From Candidatus Hodarchaeota archaeon (lineage in GTDB: Archaea; Asgardarchaeota; Heimdallarchaeia; Hodarchaeales; Hodarchaeaceae), in NCBI GenBank assembly GCA_016839785.1, contig JAEOTQ010000025.1:1-38931 (forward strand): a stretch of DNA of 38,931 bases. The letters run 5' to 3'. Under the pieces are notes generated by a model. That model did no database searches, was not told the origin of the DNA, and saw only the letters and a program-made list of their open reading frames with translations. The translations under genes and the position numbers were made by a program. Positions 1 through 7,584 of this stretch are shown piece by piece; position 1 is the stretch's first letter; the number at the start of each line of letters is the position of its first letter.

Positions 1-890
1 CATTGAGTAGTATAGAAGGAATGACTCCGCAAATAAAAGAGGATAGAAGTATCATTGATGGAAAATGGTACCGAATAATTGCCCTTCCAATAATCTACGA
101 AGGAAAAGTTGCAGCAATTGAGCTTATTCAAGATATCACAGCAGAAAAGCACCAAAGACAAATATTCGATTCTTTACAATCAAAAGATTCTTTAGTATTA
201 AATATTGTGAGACACGATGTTCCTAATTACTTGAATATCATCAATATGGCTTTAGAAAGTTTAAAAATGACGGATAATTTAGGAGAAGAGGAAAAAACTT
301 ACTTAAATATCGCACAAGCTAATGCATCCCATACAATATCCATTTTGGAAGAATTACGAAATTTAAGCAGACTAGAAGACCCCTTAACAAATTTGGAACA
401 GGTAGATGTAGTCTCAGTTCTAGAAAACTGTATTTCTGAAGTTTCAACTATGTTTCCAGATAAGAATTTACAAACAAAAATCGATGTAAGGATTTTAGAA
501 GACACTGGTATCATTTGGGCGAATAATTTACTTATGGATATCTTTCTCAATATTCTTACAAATGCTATAAAATTTACTCCTGGTCCAACGGTAAGAGTAG
601 ATGCCCAATTGACAAACTATCTCGATGATCAGGAGTACATTCAAATTGAGTTTGTTGATTATGGTAATGGAATACCTCCTGAAATTAAAGAAGTATTATT
701 TAATCGCGCAGAGAGACTAAATCGTGGTTGGAAGTCCTCAAAAGGGTCTACTGGTCTTGGAGTGACTATTGTTAAATCTTTAGTGGAAATATTTGGAGGA
801 GAAATATTCTACTTGAATAGAGTAAAAGATGATTGGACACAAGGGACGAAAATTATTATACGTTTTCCTCAAGTTCTTATAAGAAATTGA
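1..890 (+). CDS. Sensor histidine kinase, C-terminal part (5' end outside window)
   Basis: This is the C-terminal part of a two-component sensor kinase that would autophosphorylate on histidine and pass phosphate to a response regulator. Counting from the TTG at position 3, the first ~45 residues look like the end of a PAS domain (WYRIIALPIIYEGKVAAIE, then DITAEK). The H-box is VRHDVPNYLNII with the phospho-acceptor at His71, a form common in archaeal kinases. The ATPase domain follows: N-box NILTNAIKFT (~183-192), G1 box VDYGNGIP (~218-225) and G2 box GSTGLGVTIVKSL (~248-260). No membrane segment is visible in the part present. The reading frame is open to the window edge and the PAS domain is incomplete, so the true start lies upstream. 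No response regulator is adjacent on the right. The family is certain; the signal is unknown. Confidence 0.88.
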   Translation, partial: LSSIEGMTPQIKEDRSIIDGKWYRIIALPIIYEGKVAAIELIQDITAEKHQRQIFDSLQSKDSLVLNIVRHDVPNYLNIINMALESLKMTDNLGEEEKTYLNIAQANASHTISILEELRNLSRLEDPLTNLEQVDVVSVLENCISEVSTMFPDKNLQTKIDVRILEDTGIIWANNLLMDIFLNILTNAIKFTPGPTVRVDAQLTNYLDDQEYIQIEFVDYGNGIPPEIKEVLFNRAERLNRGWKSSKGSTGLGVTIVKSLVEIFGGEIFYLNRVKDDWTQGTKIIIRFPQVLIRN

Positions 891-1387
891 TATTTCCTTT
901 TCGTCAAGGATTACAACTTTTTTATATCTCTCTGTGTTGTATGTATTCTCAAGGATATTTTTATACAATAGCTCTAGTCTAAAGACATATAAATAAATCG
1001 AGATGATTCTTACTTGCGAAGCAAGTGTTAAAACAAGTGTCTGAAAATAAAGATTCCTTTAAAGGAATATTAAATTTCATAGTCTAAAGCATTAGACGGG
1101 AAGTGGAAGTTTTTCAGTATAATGATACTGATACAGACGGTGTTTTCTACAACAGCGCTTTAGATACAAAATAACTATCGAAGGTATTAAATATGACAAG
1201 ACAAAATACAAAATATAATGGCACCGCAAAAATTGGTGCAGTTTTTAATTCACTATTTATTTCAGTGAATAACAATACACATATTAAACCAGAACCTTAT
1301 GTTCCCATTAATATGCGAAGTGCTTAGATTAATCTAAGCTTCTTTCAACCCCCATTTTTTATGTCTACATCGGTTAAGACAGAGTCC
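891..1387. other. 497 bp gene-poor gap rich in inverted repeats
   Basis: No convincing protein gene lies here; the only ORF of note is a 44-codon one at 1193-1327. At least six exact inverted repeats lie between 1012 and 1339: ACTTGC-GAA-GCAAGT (1012-1026), ATTCCTTTAAAGGAAT (1053-1068), GTCTAA-AGCA-TTAGAC (1082-1097), CAGTAT-AATG-ATACTG (1115-1130), ATTCACT/AGTGAAT (1248-1270) and GCTTAGATTAATCTAAGC (1322-1339). A weaker GCACC/GGTGC pair lies at 1221-1239. The 10-mer TAGTCTAAAG occurs twice (975-984 and 1080-1089). A run of six T (1355-1360) follows, as at the end of a plus-strand archaeal transcript. A structured RNA or a remnant element is possible. I do not recognise SRP RNA, RNase P RNA or a tRNA in it. 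Confidence 0.6.
1193..1327 (+). CDS. Doubtful 44-residue ORF inside the inverted-repeat region
   Basis: An ATG at 1193 opens a 44-codon frame ending in TAG at 1325-1327. The product starts MTRQNTKYNGTAKIGAVFN and ends PEPYVPINMRSA. It has no recognisable domain. A weak GAAGG lies about 8 bases upstream of the ATG. The frame runs through two inverted repeats (1221-1239 and 1248-1270) and its stop lies within the 18 bp palindrome at 1322-1339, so it may be a by-product of structured non-coding DNA. It is listed because nothing else explains the segment. Confidence 0.2.
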   Translation: MTRQNTKYNGTAKIGAVFNSLFISVNNNTHIKPEPYVPINMRSA

Positions 1388-2740
1388 TTACCAGTTTCTT
1401 ATATCATTCATTATTGACATGAATTCATTTTCCCACTCTGAAAAACCTTGGGGTGTGCTAGGATATCTAGCAAAAAGATGATCGAATTTTTGAACACCCT
1501 TAGCAATTTTATAGAGATTGTACAGTAGGTCATAACGTGGAAATCCCTTCAGTATGATTTTGAAGATATCAACTTTTCCAAGACTATTTCCTCCATGTAG
1601 AGTCATAAATTGATCTTGTGTAAGAATTTTACGTTTAAAAAGATATTCTAGTCCTGGTGTTTTAACTTTACGTAATGCTTCTGTGAATAATTGTAGTTTT
1701 GTGTGAGATAGGCCGAAGTCTTTCATTACTGCAATATTATATCCCCATAATTGTTGTTCTGTCACATCTTTCGCTTTTAACGCTTCGGAGGCGATTTTTC
1801 CTGCATAATATCCCGCTGAAAGAGCAGGCCCATGACCTTCTGCAGAAAAAGGATTTACATGAAAAGCACTATCACCTGCTGCTATAAAGCCAGAAGCAAC
1901 CGCATTCATTAAGGGATAGCGTGTAGGAATTGTATATCCACCTTTATCCTCCACCTCATAGGTTCTTGGAGGATAATATTTATGGAGAACATCTCTAAAG
2001 AGTTCTTTCATCCCTTTCTCTACGGACATATCGAGGTACCACCCAATGCCTATGTTAAGCCTTTTGGTCCCTTTACTAAAGATCCAAAAGTATCCTGGTT
2101 CAGGAATTATACTATCATAAATTAGTAAAATCTTCTTCTCATAATGATGGTCTTCTTTAAGTCGAATTATCTCTCTATAAGATGCAGCTACGTCTCTCTT
2201 TGCCATTTTCCTCTCTAAATTTGGGAATAACTCAGAAGGGATAGTTTTTCTTATCTGATAATTCCTTCCACTACAGTCTATAGTGATATAAGCCTTTATT
2301 TCGTAAGCTTCTTTATTTCCTTTTTCCCTAACTAGTGCACCTGTTACACTAGTTTCATCAACAATTGCACTAACAGCTTTTGTATCAGCTCGTACTTCTA
2401 CTCCGCTCTCAACCGCAATCTTTAGTAGACGTTGTCCGTACGGATGTCTATTTAGTACAAAACCATCACCGAATAATGGAAAAGTGACCCGGTCTGTTTG
2501 GAAGACTAATGCTTCAACAATATCAGCCACTTCCTCTCCATGGGGTAATGGGATTCCTAATTCCTTTTCTAACAGTTTCAAAGGGCCTAGATTAATCGCA
2601 TCTCCACAAATTTTATTCCCAATTTCCTCAAATGGTTTTGCATCTATTAGGATTACTTTATACCCCTTTTTTGCGATAGTTAAGGCTGAAAGAACTCCAG
2701 CAGGGCCCCCACCAACTACTAAGACGTCCGTATTCGCCAT
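1388..2740 (-). CDS. Geranylgeranyl reductase family FAD-dependent oxidoreductase
   Basis: This is a flavoprotein of the geranylgeranyl reductase family, which in archaea saturates the isoprenoid chains of ether lipids (digeranylgeranylglycerophospholipid reductase). Numbered from the ATG at 2740, it has the FAD dinucleotide motif VVGGGPAG (~8-15), the family CG pair in KICGDAI (~44-50), the lipid-pocket motif PGYFWIF (~215-221) and the second FAD motif GDSAFHVNP (~289-297). The length of 450 residues is slightly longer than the ~400 typical of characterised enzymes. A GTG three codons upstream (2749) is an alternative start; GTGGG lies just before the ATG. The neighbours do not form a lipid operon. 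The family is certain. The exact substrate is less so, because archaea often carry several paralogues. Confidence 0.9.
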   Translation of the reverse strand: MANTDVLVVGGGPAGVLSALTIAKKGYKVILIDAKPFEEIGNKICGDAINLGPLKLLEKELGIPLPHGEEVADIVEALVFQTDRVTFPLFGDGFVLNRHPYGQRLLKIAVESGVEVRADTKAVSAIVDETSVTGALVREKGNKEAYEIKAYITIDCSGRNYQIRKTIPSELFPNLERKMAKRDVAASYREIIRLKEDHHYEKKILLIYDSIIPEPGYFWIFSKGTKRLNIGIGWYLDMSVEKGMKELFRDVLHKYYPPRTYEVEDKGGYTIPTRYPLMNAVASGFIAAGDSAFHVNPFSAEGHGPALSAGYYAGKIASEALKAKDVTEQQLWGYNIAVMKDFGLSHTKLQLFTEALRKVKTPGLEYLFKRKILTQDQFMTLHGGNSLGKVDIFKIILKGFPRYDLLYNLYKIAKGVQKFDHLFARYPSTPQGFSEWENEFMSIMNDIRNW

Positions 2741-2905
2741 TATACCCACTTTCGTAACAGATTGAGAAAAAACTGCTCTGATTAAAAAGAAAATCGATCA
2801 CCAACCTCGCAAACATTTTCGCAAAACTTTTTTAGTGCGTTATCCAAACCTAGACAAATCTCAATTCCAATTTAATTTTGAGCAAGAATCGGAGCAAATT
2901 TCATA

Positions 2906-3937
2906 GTGGAATCTGACCAACGGCGATTATATCTTAATAACTGGGCATTGATGACTTCAGGTAATCGTGTTATGTGGTCTTTTGGTGATATCAACCAAGA
3001 AAAACAAGAAATGACTCTTGATTTTATCACAGCCTTATCCAAGCTCGGTTATGAAATTTGGGGAAAAGATCAATCAATAGGTACAATTCGATTACGATAT
3101 GCAACTCCACATCCTAGTCATGCACGTGAAATTATGATTATTGACTTACATCGGGAATATAACATTGTTATCTCTGATCCTCTTGTTACTACAAGACTGA
3201 TGAGCAAGATTACTGTTGATAATGACCAATCTCAGGATATCGATAATATTCGGAGTATCCTTGCTGGTTCTGCAGCTGTAACGTATTCAAAATTTTTTTC
3301 AGAAGGAAGCACTCTAGAACCATCCATTGTTGATGAAATTTTCCAGGAGGCCGTGACCGCGGTAACTTACAATAAGAAAGTCACTGTTGGAAATGGAGAA
3401 TGCTCATTTTCTGCTCTTTCAGTCGAAGAGCTCCTCTTTTTTCACGCATTGTTGAAAAACTTGTTTGAATCCCATTCTCGGTACGCGAGTTTCCCCCAAA
3501 CTAGACCTTGGGGAGTAGTTCATTCTAGTACAGGTGCTCCAGTATATCTTGAACATGAACCTCCGATTGATGGAGCACTGATAAGTGCTTTTTCGTCAGT
3601 AACAGCTGCATACTGCAATCTTTTATTTTCTGCGTATCCCTCCCGACTAGTTTTCGGATATGATGCCTCTTCAGGAATGGAATTTATAACAACAACAGAC
3701 AACATCTTTGTTATAAATAACCCTCAACGTCTTTTAAAACTCCAACGTTTCGTTCGTCAATGGAAAAAAGTACCCAAGCACATCAAAGAGGATCTAATTC
3801 CAGCAATGAAATCATATTTTGTCGATTTAGCTATTTTAGAGGAACGACAGCGTCTTAAGTCCCTCGAATTCCATCAAGTGATCAATAATTTTACACATAT
3901 GGGCATAAGAAGAGCTAGAGAATATAAAGAATTATAA
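2906..3937 (+). CDS. Unknown protein with two longin/roadblock-like repeats
   Basis: I recognise no named family, but two segments look like copies of one small alpha/beta sensor fold. The first (~12-105) begins WALMTSGNRVMWSF, has a central helix (DFITALSKLGYEI) and ends in strands with IVISDPLVTTRLMSKI. The second (~202-292) begins WGVVHSSTGAPVYLEH, has the helix DGALISAFSSVTAAYCNLL and ends IFVINNPQRLLKLQRF. This pattern resembles the longin/roadblock proteins abundant in Asgard archaea, where some are thought to act with small GTPases; that link is inference. A helical segment (~105-200) joins them and the C-terminus is helical and charged. There is no signal peptide or membrane segment. 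The GTG start has GGAG 11 bases upstream (2891-2894). The 3' end overlaps the convergent deacylase gene by 6 bp. Confidence 0.75.
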   Translation: MESDQRRLYLNNWALMTSGNRVMWSFGDINQEKQEMTLDFITALSKLGYEIWGKDQSIGTIRLRYATPHPSHAREIMIIDLHREYNIVISDPLVTTRLMSKITVDNDQSQDIDNIRSILAGSAAVTYSKFFSEGSTLEPSIVDEIFQEAVTAVTYNKKVTVGNGECSFSALSVEELLFFHALLKNLFESHSRYASFPQTRPWGVVHSSTGAPVYLEHEPPIDGALISAFSSVTAAYCNLLFSAYPSRLVFGYDASSGMEFITTTDNIFVINNPQRLLKLQRFVRQWKKVPKHIKEDLIPAMKSYFVDLAILEERQRLKSLEFHQVINNFTHMGIRRAREYKEL

Positions 3938-4387
3938 AGGAACTGATACATCAGCAATCAAGGGATGAGTATACTCTATCAATTCTTTAACGGATATACA
4001 TACATTTTTTCCAGTATCCCCTCCTCCTCCATATACTATCTGTTGATTTAGAACGAGTTCATCTAGTATTGTTGGTAATTGAAGGCTAATGGGGGGAACA
4101 TCCCCAACATAATAGCCTGTTTGCTTTTTAACTTTTTTAGGAGCGGCTAGAGTAATATCTCGTACAAGTAGTAGCTTTTTCAATTTGGATGTCTTAATTC
4201 TTCGATTTCCTTGAAGAATTATCAGATAATACATCTTCGATGAATCCACTACAACGATTGTCTTTACTATCTCCTCCCTCTTACACTGAAGTTCCTTACA
4301 AGTCTCTTCCACTGTGCGTGTAGACGCATCTACAGAAATGATTGTTGCTTTCAATCCATTATTTGTGATATAATCCTGTAAATTCAT
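3932..4387 (-). CDS. YbaK/ProX-type aminoacyl-tRNA deacylase domain protein
   Basis: This is a stand-alone YbaK/EbsC-like domain of 151 residues, the usual length for the family, whose members hydrolyse mischarged aminoacyl-tRNA (for example Cys-tRNAPro or Ala-tRNAPro). Visible family features are the lysine in EEIVKTIVVV (~38-47), which matches the conserved catalytic lysine, the segment YYVGDVPPISL (~92-102) and the glycine loop VYGGGGDTGK (~118-127). A cytoplasmic proofreading role in translation follows from the family; the exact tRNA specificity cannot be read. The start is the ATG at 4387. The gene is convergent with and slightly overlaps its left neighbour, and it is divergent from the GNAT gene at 4471. 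Confidence 0.85.
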   Translation of the reverse strand: MNLQDYITNNGLKATIISVDASTRTVEETCKELQCKREEIVKTIVVVDSSKMYYLIILQGNRRIKTSKLKKLLLVRDITLAAPKKVKKQTGYYVGDVPPISLQLPTILDELVLNQQIVYGGGGDTGKNVCISVKELIEYTHPLIADVSVPL

Positions 4388-4470
4388 CGCTAACCCTTAC
4401 AAAAACTGGAATTCAGAGAGGTAAAGAATATTAGTTTCGTTTAAAAATATGCGAGAAAATCTCTCTTATT

Positions 4471-5013
4471 ATGCTTTTTGGTGAAAAGATCTACTTACGT
4501 GGGTTAGAGCTCTCAGACGTTTCTGAAATTATGAAGTATTGGAATAATCGAGAGCTAAAACAATTCTTAAATGCAATAGCACCTCATTCCATCCAGGAAG
4601 AGGAAGAATGGATCAAAAAAACTTGGGATGAAAGAAAAAATGGTAAATCTTTCTTATTTGGAATGGTTCTTCTCGAATCTGATCTCTATATTGGAAATGT
4701 GGAAGTCAGAATTCTCGATACAATAAGTCGTCGTGGAAACCTTGGAATTGCCATTTTTAATCCAGAATATTGGAGTAAGGGACATGGTACTGAAGCAATT
4801 GGATTAATTCTTCAATACTCGTTTACAACGTTGAATTTACATTCCGTTGAATTAGAAGTTTTTTCAAACAATCCACGAGCTCAACAATGTTATGAAAAAA
4901 GCGGGTTTAAGAAAACGGGAGTGCGTCGTGAAGCTCTTTTTAGTAATGGAAGTTACATTGATATTTACTTACTTGATATTACGAAGAAAGAATGGAGATC
5001 TGCAAATCTTTAG
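4471..5013 (+). CDS. GNAT acetyltransferase, RimJ/RimL type
   Basis: This is a 180-residue N-acetyltransferase of the RimJ/RimL group, which transfers acetyl from acetyl-CoA to protein N-termini or small amines. Features are the N-terminal strand with IYLRGLELSDVSEIMKYWNN, the strand IGNVEVRILD, the acetyl-CoA motif A region (IFNPEYWSKGHGTEAIGLILQ) with the pyrophosphate-binding GHGTEA turn, and the C-terminal LEVFSNNPRAQQCYEKSGFKKTG, which is strongly typical of the family. The start is the ATG at 4471 and the stop is TAG. It is a single gene with no operon partner; it converges on the glycosylase gene across a 12 bp gap. The substrate is unknown. Confidence 0.9.
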   Translation: MLFGEKIYLRGLELSDVSEIMKYWNNRELKQFLNAIAPHSIQEEEEWIKKTWDERKNGKSFLFGMVLLESDLYIGNVEVRILDTISRRGNLGIAIFNPEYWSKGHGTEAIGLILQYSFTTLNLHSVELEVFSNNPRAQQCYEKSGFKKTGVRREALFSNGSYIDIYLLDITKKEWRSANL

Positions 5014-5025
5014 ATTTTTACAGTT

Positions 5026-5793
5026 TTAATTTGCGGTTTTAGGCTGAGATATTGCTTCTTGAATCTGCAAAAGATCGGGTTGTGTAGGGTGAAATTTTCC
5101 AAATGTACAGAGATCTTTTAGATGACATTTATCACACAATGGATCGATTTTTTTACACACTAGTTGGCTATGACTGACAATTAATGCATGGAACTTCCCT
5201 AGAGTGTAATAATCTGAAGAAATCGATTTTGCGATAAATTCTTGGATAATTTCATATTTCTCCTTCAGATAATGAATCTCACCATAAATTCTTGCAAAGA
5301 AACGACGGGTATAAGTACCAATGATTGGTACTGAAACATAAAAACAATATACGAGTAAGGAATCAGCGGTTTCCTTCCCAACACCCTTTATTCGCAATAA
5401 CTCATCTCTTGAAGGTGGATCCAACCCCTTGGAATCATATTCTAGAAATATTTTAGAGAGGAAAATTAATGTTTGCGATTTTTGTTTATAAAAACCCGCA
5501 GGTTTAATCATCTCTTCAAGCTGTATAATTCCCAAATCTAAGAGATTTTCAAATGATTTGACATTACTCCTATAGAGATTGGAAATTGCTAAATCTACAT
5601 TGTTCCAATTCGTATTCTGAACTAGAATAGTTCCTATTGCAACTTCAAACAATTCTTCTCTGGATTTCCTCTTTAACCAAAGCATCCATGTCTCATGATG
5701 GGGTTCGATACGGTGAGAGGATGTTGACAATAACTGGTACAGGTCATTTAATTCCAAGGCAACCACTCTTAATATTTTTAGAGAAACATACAA
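5026..5793 (-). CDS. Endonuclease III-like (HhH-GPD) DNA glycosylase homologue, catalytic Asp replaced
   Basis: The protein has the helix-hairpin-helix GPD fold of base-excision glycosylases and resembles the endonuclease III-related/MagIII branch (ILVQNTNWNNVDLAI ~56-70; LLRIKGVGKETADSLLVY ~132-149). A complete [4Fe-4S] cluster motif is present at Cys213, 220, 223 and 229 (C-x6-C-x2-C-x5-C). Aligned on the hairpin GVG, the position of the Nth catalytic Lys is Glu141. The position of the essential Asp, 20 residues after the hairpin glycine, is Gly159 (PIIGTYTRRF, where relatives read VDxYT). It may therefore bind DNA without cutting, or use another residue. The TTG at 5793 gives the longest frame; a start at GTG 5766 or TTG 5757 is equally plausible. 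The family is sure; activity is doubtful. Confidence 0.85.
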   Translation of the reverse strand: MYVSLKILRVVALELNDLYQLLSTSSHRIEPHHETWMLWLKRKSREELFEVAIGTILVQNTNWNNVDLAISNLYRSNVKSFENLLDLGIIQLEEMIKPAGFYKQKSQTLIFLSKIFLEYDSKGLDPPSRDELLRIKGVGKETADSLLVYCFYVSVPIIGTYTRRFFARIYGEIHYLKEKYEIIQEFIAKSISSDYYTLGKFHALIVSHSQLVCKKIDPLCDKCHLKDLCTFGKFHPTQPDLLQIQEAISQPKTAN

Positions 5794-6031
5794 ATTCTAG
5801 CTAAATTTTTCACATTCTCTTCACTGTCAAGGATAATTTACTAGTCTGTTGTGTCAATCTTTTGAGTCAATCATGAAACGAATTGTTAATAAATCCCTTC
5901 ATCATCCAGCAATTAGTTACTTTTGCTTTGCATTGAAACGTTTAATGTCGGGCAAAGGTAAAGAAAGATAAGAAATTTAGGATGAATTGTCTAGTCAAAT
6001 TCATATACATTGACAAAGTGATTTGATTTGT

Positions 6032-6445
6032 ATGTCCAGTCATGAATCAGATGCTCAGCTAGAGACCATTGCATGGCAAGTGATGATTGTCTCCGTTTTT
6101 CGACATACAGAACGACAAACTTTGAATTTATTACTTTCTCTTTTAGGTATTTCGTCATTAGATGATGCCACACGTCTCCTAGAACAAATTTTTGAATTAA
6201 TTCGAAAGGGGATCATTTATATTCCCGAAGCTAGACTAGAAATTTTTCACGAGGCACCAGAATTAGTAGATGTGTATTTAATTAAAGAATTCGATGTTGC
6301 AATGAGATCTTTAGTTGTAGAGTTATCTGAACTAAGAGTGAGATTAAGTCAAGTTGAAGAATTAGATTTTATTCCTCAGAAAGTTCACATCGACTGGAAA
6401 AATTATGTAGAGGGAAAATATATAAATTCAGGAAAAAATTTCTGA
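6032..6445 (+). CDS. Hypothetical small helical protein
   Basis: I do not recognise this protein of about 137 residues. It is predicted to be almost wholly helical and acidic. The N-terminal half (AWQVMIVSVFRHTERQTLNLL, DDATRLLEQIFELIRKGII) could be a winged-helix-like module ending in a short beta wing (IIYIPEARLEIF). The C-terminal part (DVAMRSLVVELSELRVRLSQVEEL) is a likely short coiled coil. There is no membrane segment or Cys/His cluster. A TTG three codons upstream (6023) gives a slightly longer frame; the ATG at 6032 is preferred. It stands alone, with a 238 bp gap before it. Codon use is like its neighbours, which supports a real gene. Function is unknown. Confidence 0.6.
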   Translation: MSSHESDAQLETIAWQVMIVSVFRHTERQTLNLLLSLLGISSLDDATRLLEQIFELIRKGIIYIPEARLEIFHEAPELVDVYLIKEFDVAMRSLVVELSELRVRLSQVEELDFIPQKVHIDWKNYVEGKYINSGKNF

Positions 6446-6584
6446 CTTATTGATCGAAAGTAATTATTCCCACCTGTAAGTATAGGAAAAGGATCTTTCC
6501 GCAAATTTTTATTCCTCTATTTGCCCTCCCTCAATCCTCCTCGGTGAATATCTATCGTAATTCATATATAGGAATTGTCCTTAA

Positions 6585-6800
6585 ATGACAAAAATTTCTG
6601 TTGAAGTCCCCCAGCACATACTAGATGATCTTCAAGTCCATATTGGAACAGATAGGAAATTTGTAAGCCTTAGTGATGCTATACGGGCTGCATTACGGAA
6701 GTTATTAGATTCTCTTGATGAAATTGATAAGCGCCATGGAAGAGGAGCCGAACTTCCAGGAGACATTAAACCAGACAGTTCATTATCAAGATTGGATTAG
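6585..6800 (+). CDS. Ribbon-helix-helix (CopG/Arc-like) DNA-binding protein
   Basis: This 71-residue protein begins MTKISVEVPQHILDDLQVHI and continues to SLSDAIRAALRKLLDSLDEI, the ribbon-helix-helix signature: one DNA-contacting strand followed by two helices, acting as an interlocked dimer. The C-terminal tail (KRHGRGAELPGDIKPD) is probably disordered. Such proteins are usually autoregulatory repressors or antitoxins, but no toxin-like gene lies beside it. Its 3' end overlaps the start of the YhhQ-type transporter in another frame, so the two are probably translated from one mRNA, and the regulator could control the transporter. An AGGA lies 11 bases before the ATG. Confidence 0.85.
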   Translation: MTKISVEVPQHILDDLQVHIGTDRKFVSLSDAIRAALRKLLDSLDEIDKRHGRGAELPGDIKPDSSLSRLD

Positions 6801-7578
6801 ATCGGAGCAGAAAATATTGGAAACATTGATAATCTCAATTGGAATATTTTTAACACTTGGAATTTTTACATATATTGCTGCAAAGTACACTGCAGTTACT
6901 AATTCGTATCATGGGTTATTAGCGGGCTACATTCTATTTCTTACACTCGCTCAGTTCTTTGCTGCTAAAATAGCGATATTTAACCTTGATTTTATTTTCC
7001 TTGGTGAGTTTCTCGCACCTGTTGGGGTCATAGTCTTCCCATTTACTTTGCAGATAACCGATATGGTGAATGAGAAATTTGGTCGGCGAGCTGTCTATCA
7101 AATGATATGGATCGCTTTAGTCAGTCAAGTTATGATGGTCATCTTTTTGATTTTTGCATCATATCTACCAGTAGCTTTTGATCCAGATCCATTTGCTGCC
7201 TTTGCAGTTGTACCAGCTATTACTCTTGCATCTTGGATAAGTTTTTTTATCAGTGAAAGATTTGATGCCTGGATTTATGATACACTAAGAGAATGGATCC
7301 GAGTAAAAACTCAAGATGATTCAAAATGGTGGAAATACCTTTGGATTCGAAACGTATTTAGTGATATACTCAGCTTAGGTCTTGATTCCCTAATTTTCGT
7401 TCCATTAGCATTTTTAATTTTTCCCCTTCTCCAAGGATTCTTTGATCCAGCAGTAGAACCTAGTGCAATAGAACTAGTTGTAGACTTAATCATTGGTCAA
7501 ATCGCAATTAAATGGTTCTTAGGAGTAATAGATACTCCCTTTATGTATCTAACAAGATGGATATACGACAGAAATTAA
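6736..7578 (+). CDS. YhhQ/VUT family transporter (queuosine/archaeosine precursor type)
   Basis: This integral membrane protein of the VUT/YhhQ family has about six or seven hydrophobic segments (for example ILETLIISIGIFLTLGIFTYI and GLLAGYILFLTLAQFFAAK). Family motifs are LAPVGVIVFPFTLQITDMVNEKFG with the conserved ITDxxNE, ASWISFFISERFDAWIYDTLR, and a final LWIRNVFSDILSLGLDSLIFVP. YhhQ imports 7-deazaguanine precursors of queuosine; in archaea the related use is preQ0 for archaeosine, which is inferred here. The start is uncertain: TTG 6715, ATG 6718 or ATG 6736 are all in frame, and all overlap the ribbon-helix-helix gene by 65-86 bp. A shorter start after 6800 would have to be a TTG near 6817. 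Confidence 0.85.
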   Translation: MEEEPNFQETLNQTVHYQDWIRSEQKILETLIISIGIFLTLGIFTYIAAKYTAVTNSYHGLLAGYILFLTLAQFFAAKIAIFNLDFIFLGEFLAPVGVIVFPFTLQITDMVNEKFGRRAVYQMIWIALVSQVMMVIFLIFASYLPVAFDPDPFAAFAVVPAITLASWISFFISERFDAWIYDTLREWIRVKTQDDSKWWKYLWIRNVFSDILSLGLDSLIFVPLAFLIFPLLQGFFDPAVEPSAIELVVDLIIGQIAIKWFLGVIDTPFMYLTRWIYDRN

Positions 7579-7584
7579 GGATCA

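Noticed and set aside
891..1387. SRP RNA, RNase P RNA or tRNA in the hairpin-rich gap
   Set aside because: None of the conserved core sequences of these RNAs could be found; stems are there but not the signature loops.
5873..5971. 32-codon frame upstream of the 6032 gene
   Set aside because: Too short, no clear ribosome site or conserved feature; likely chance.
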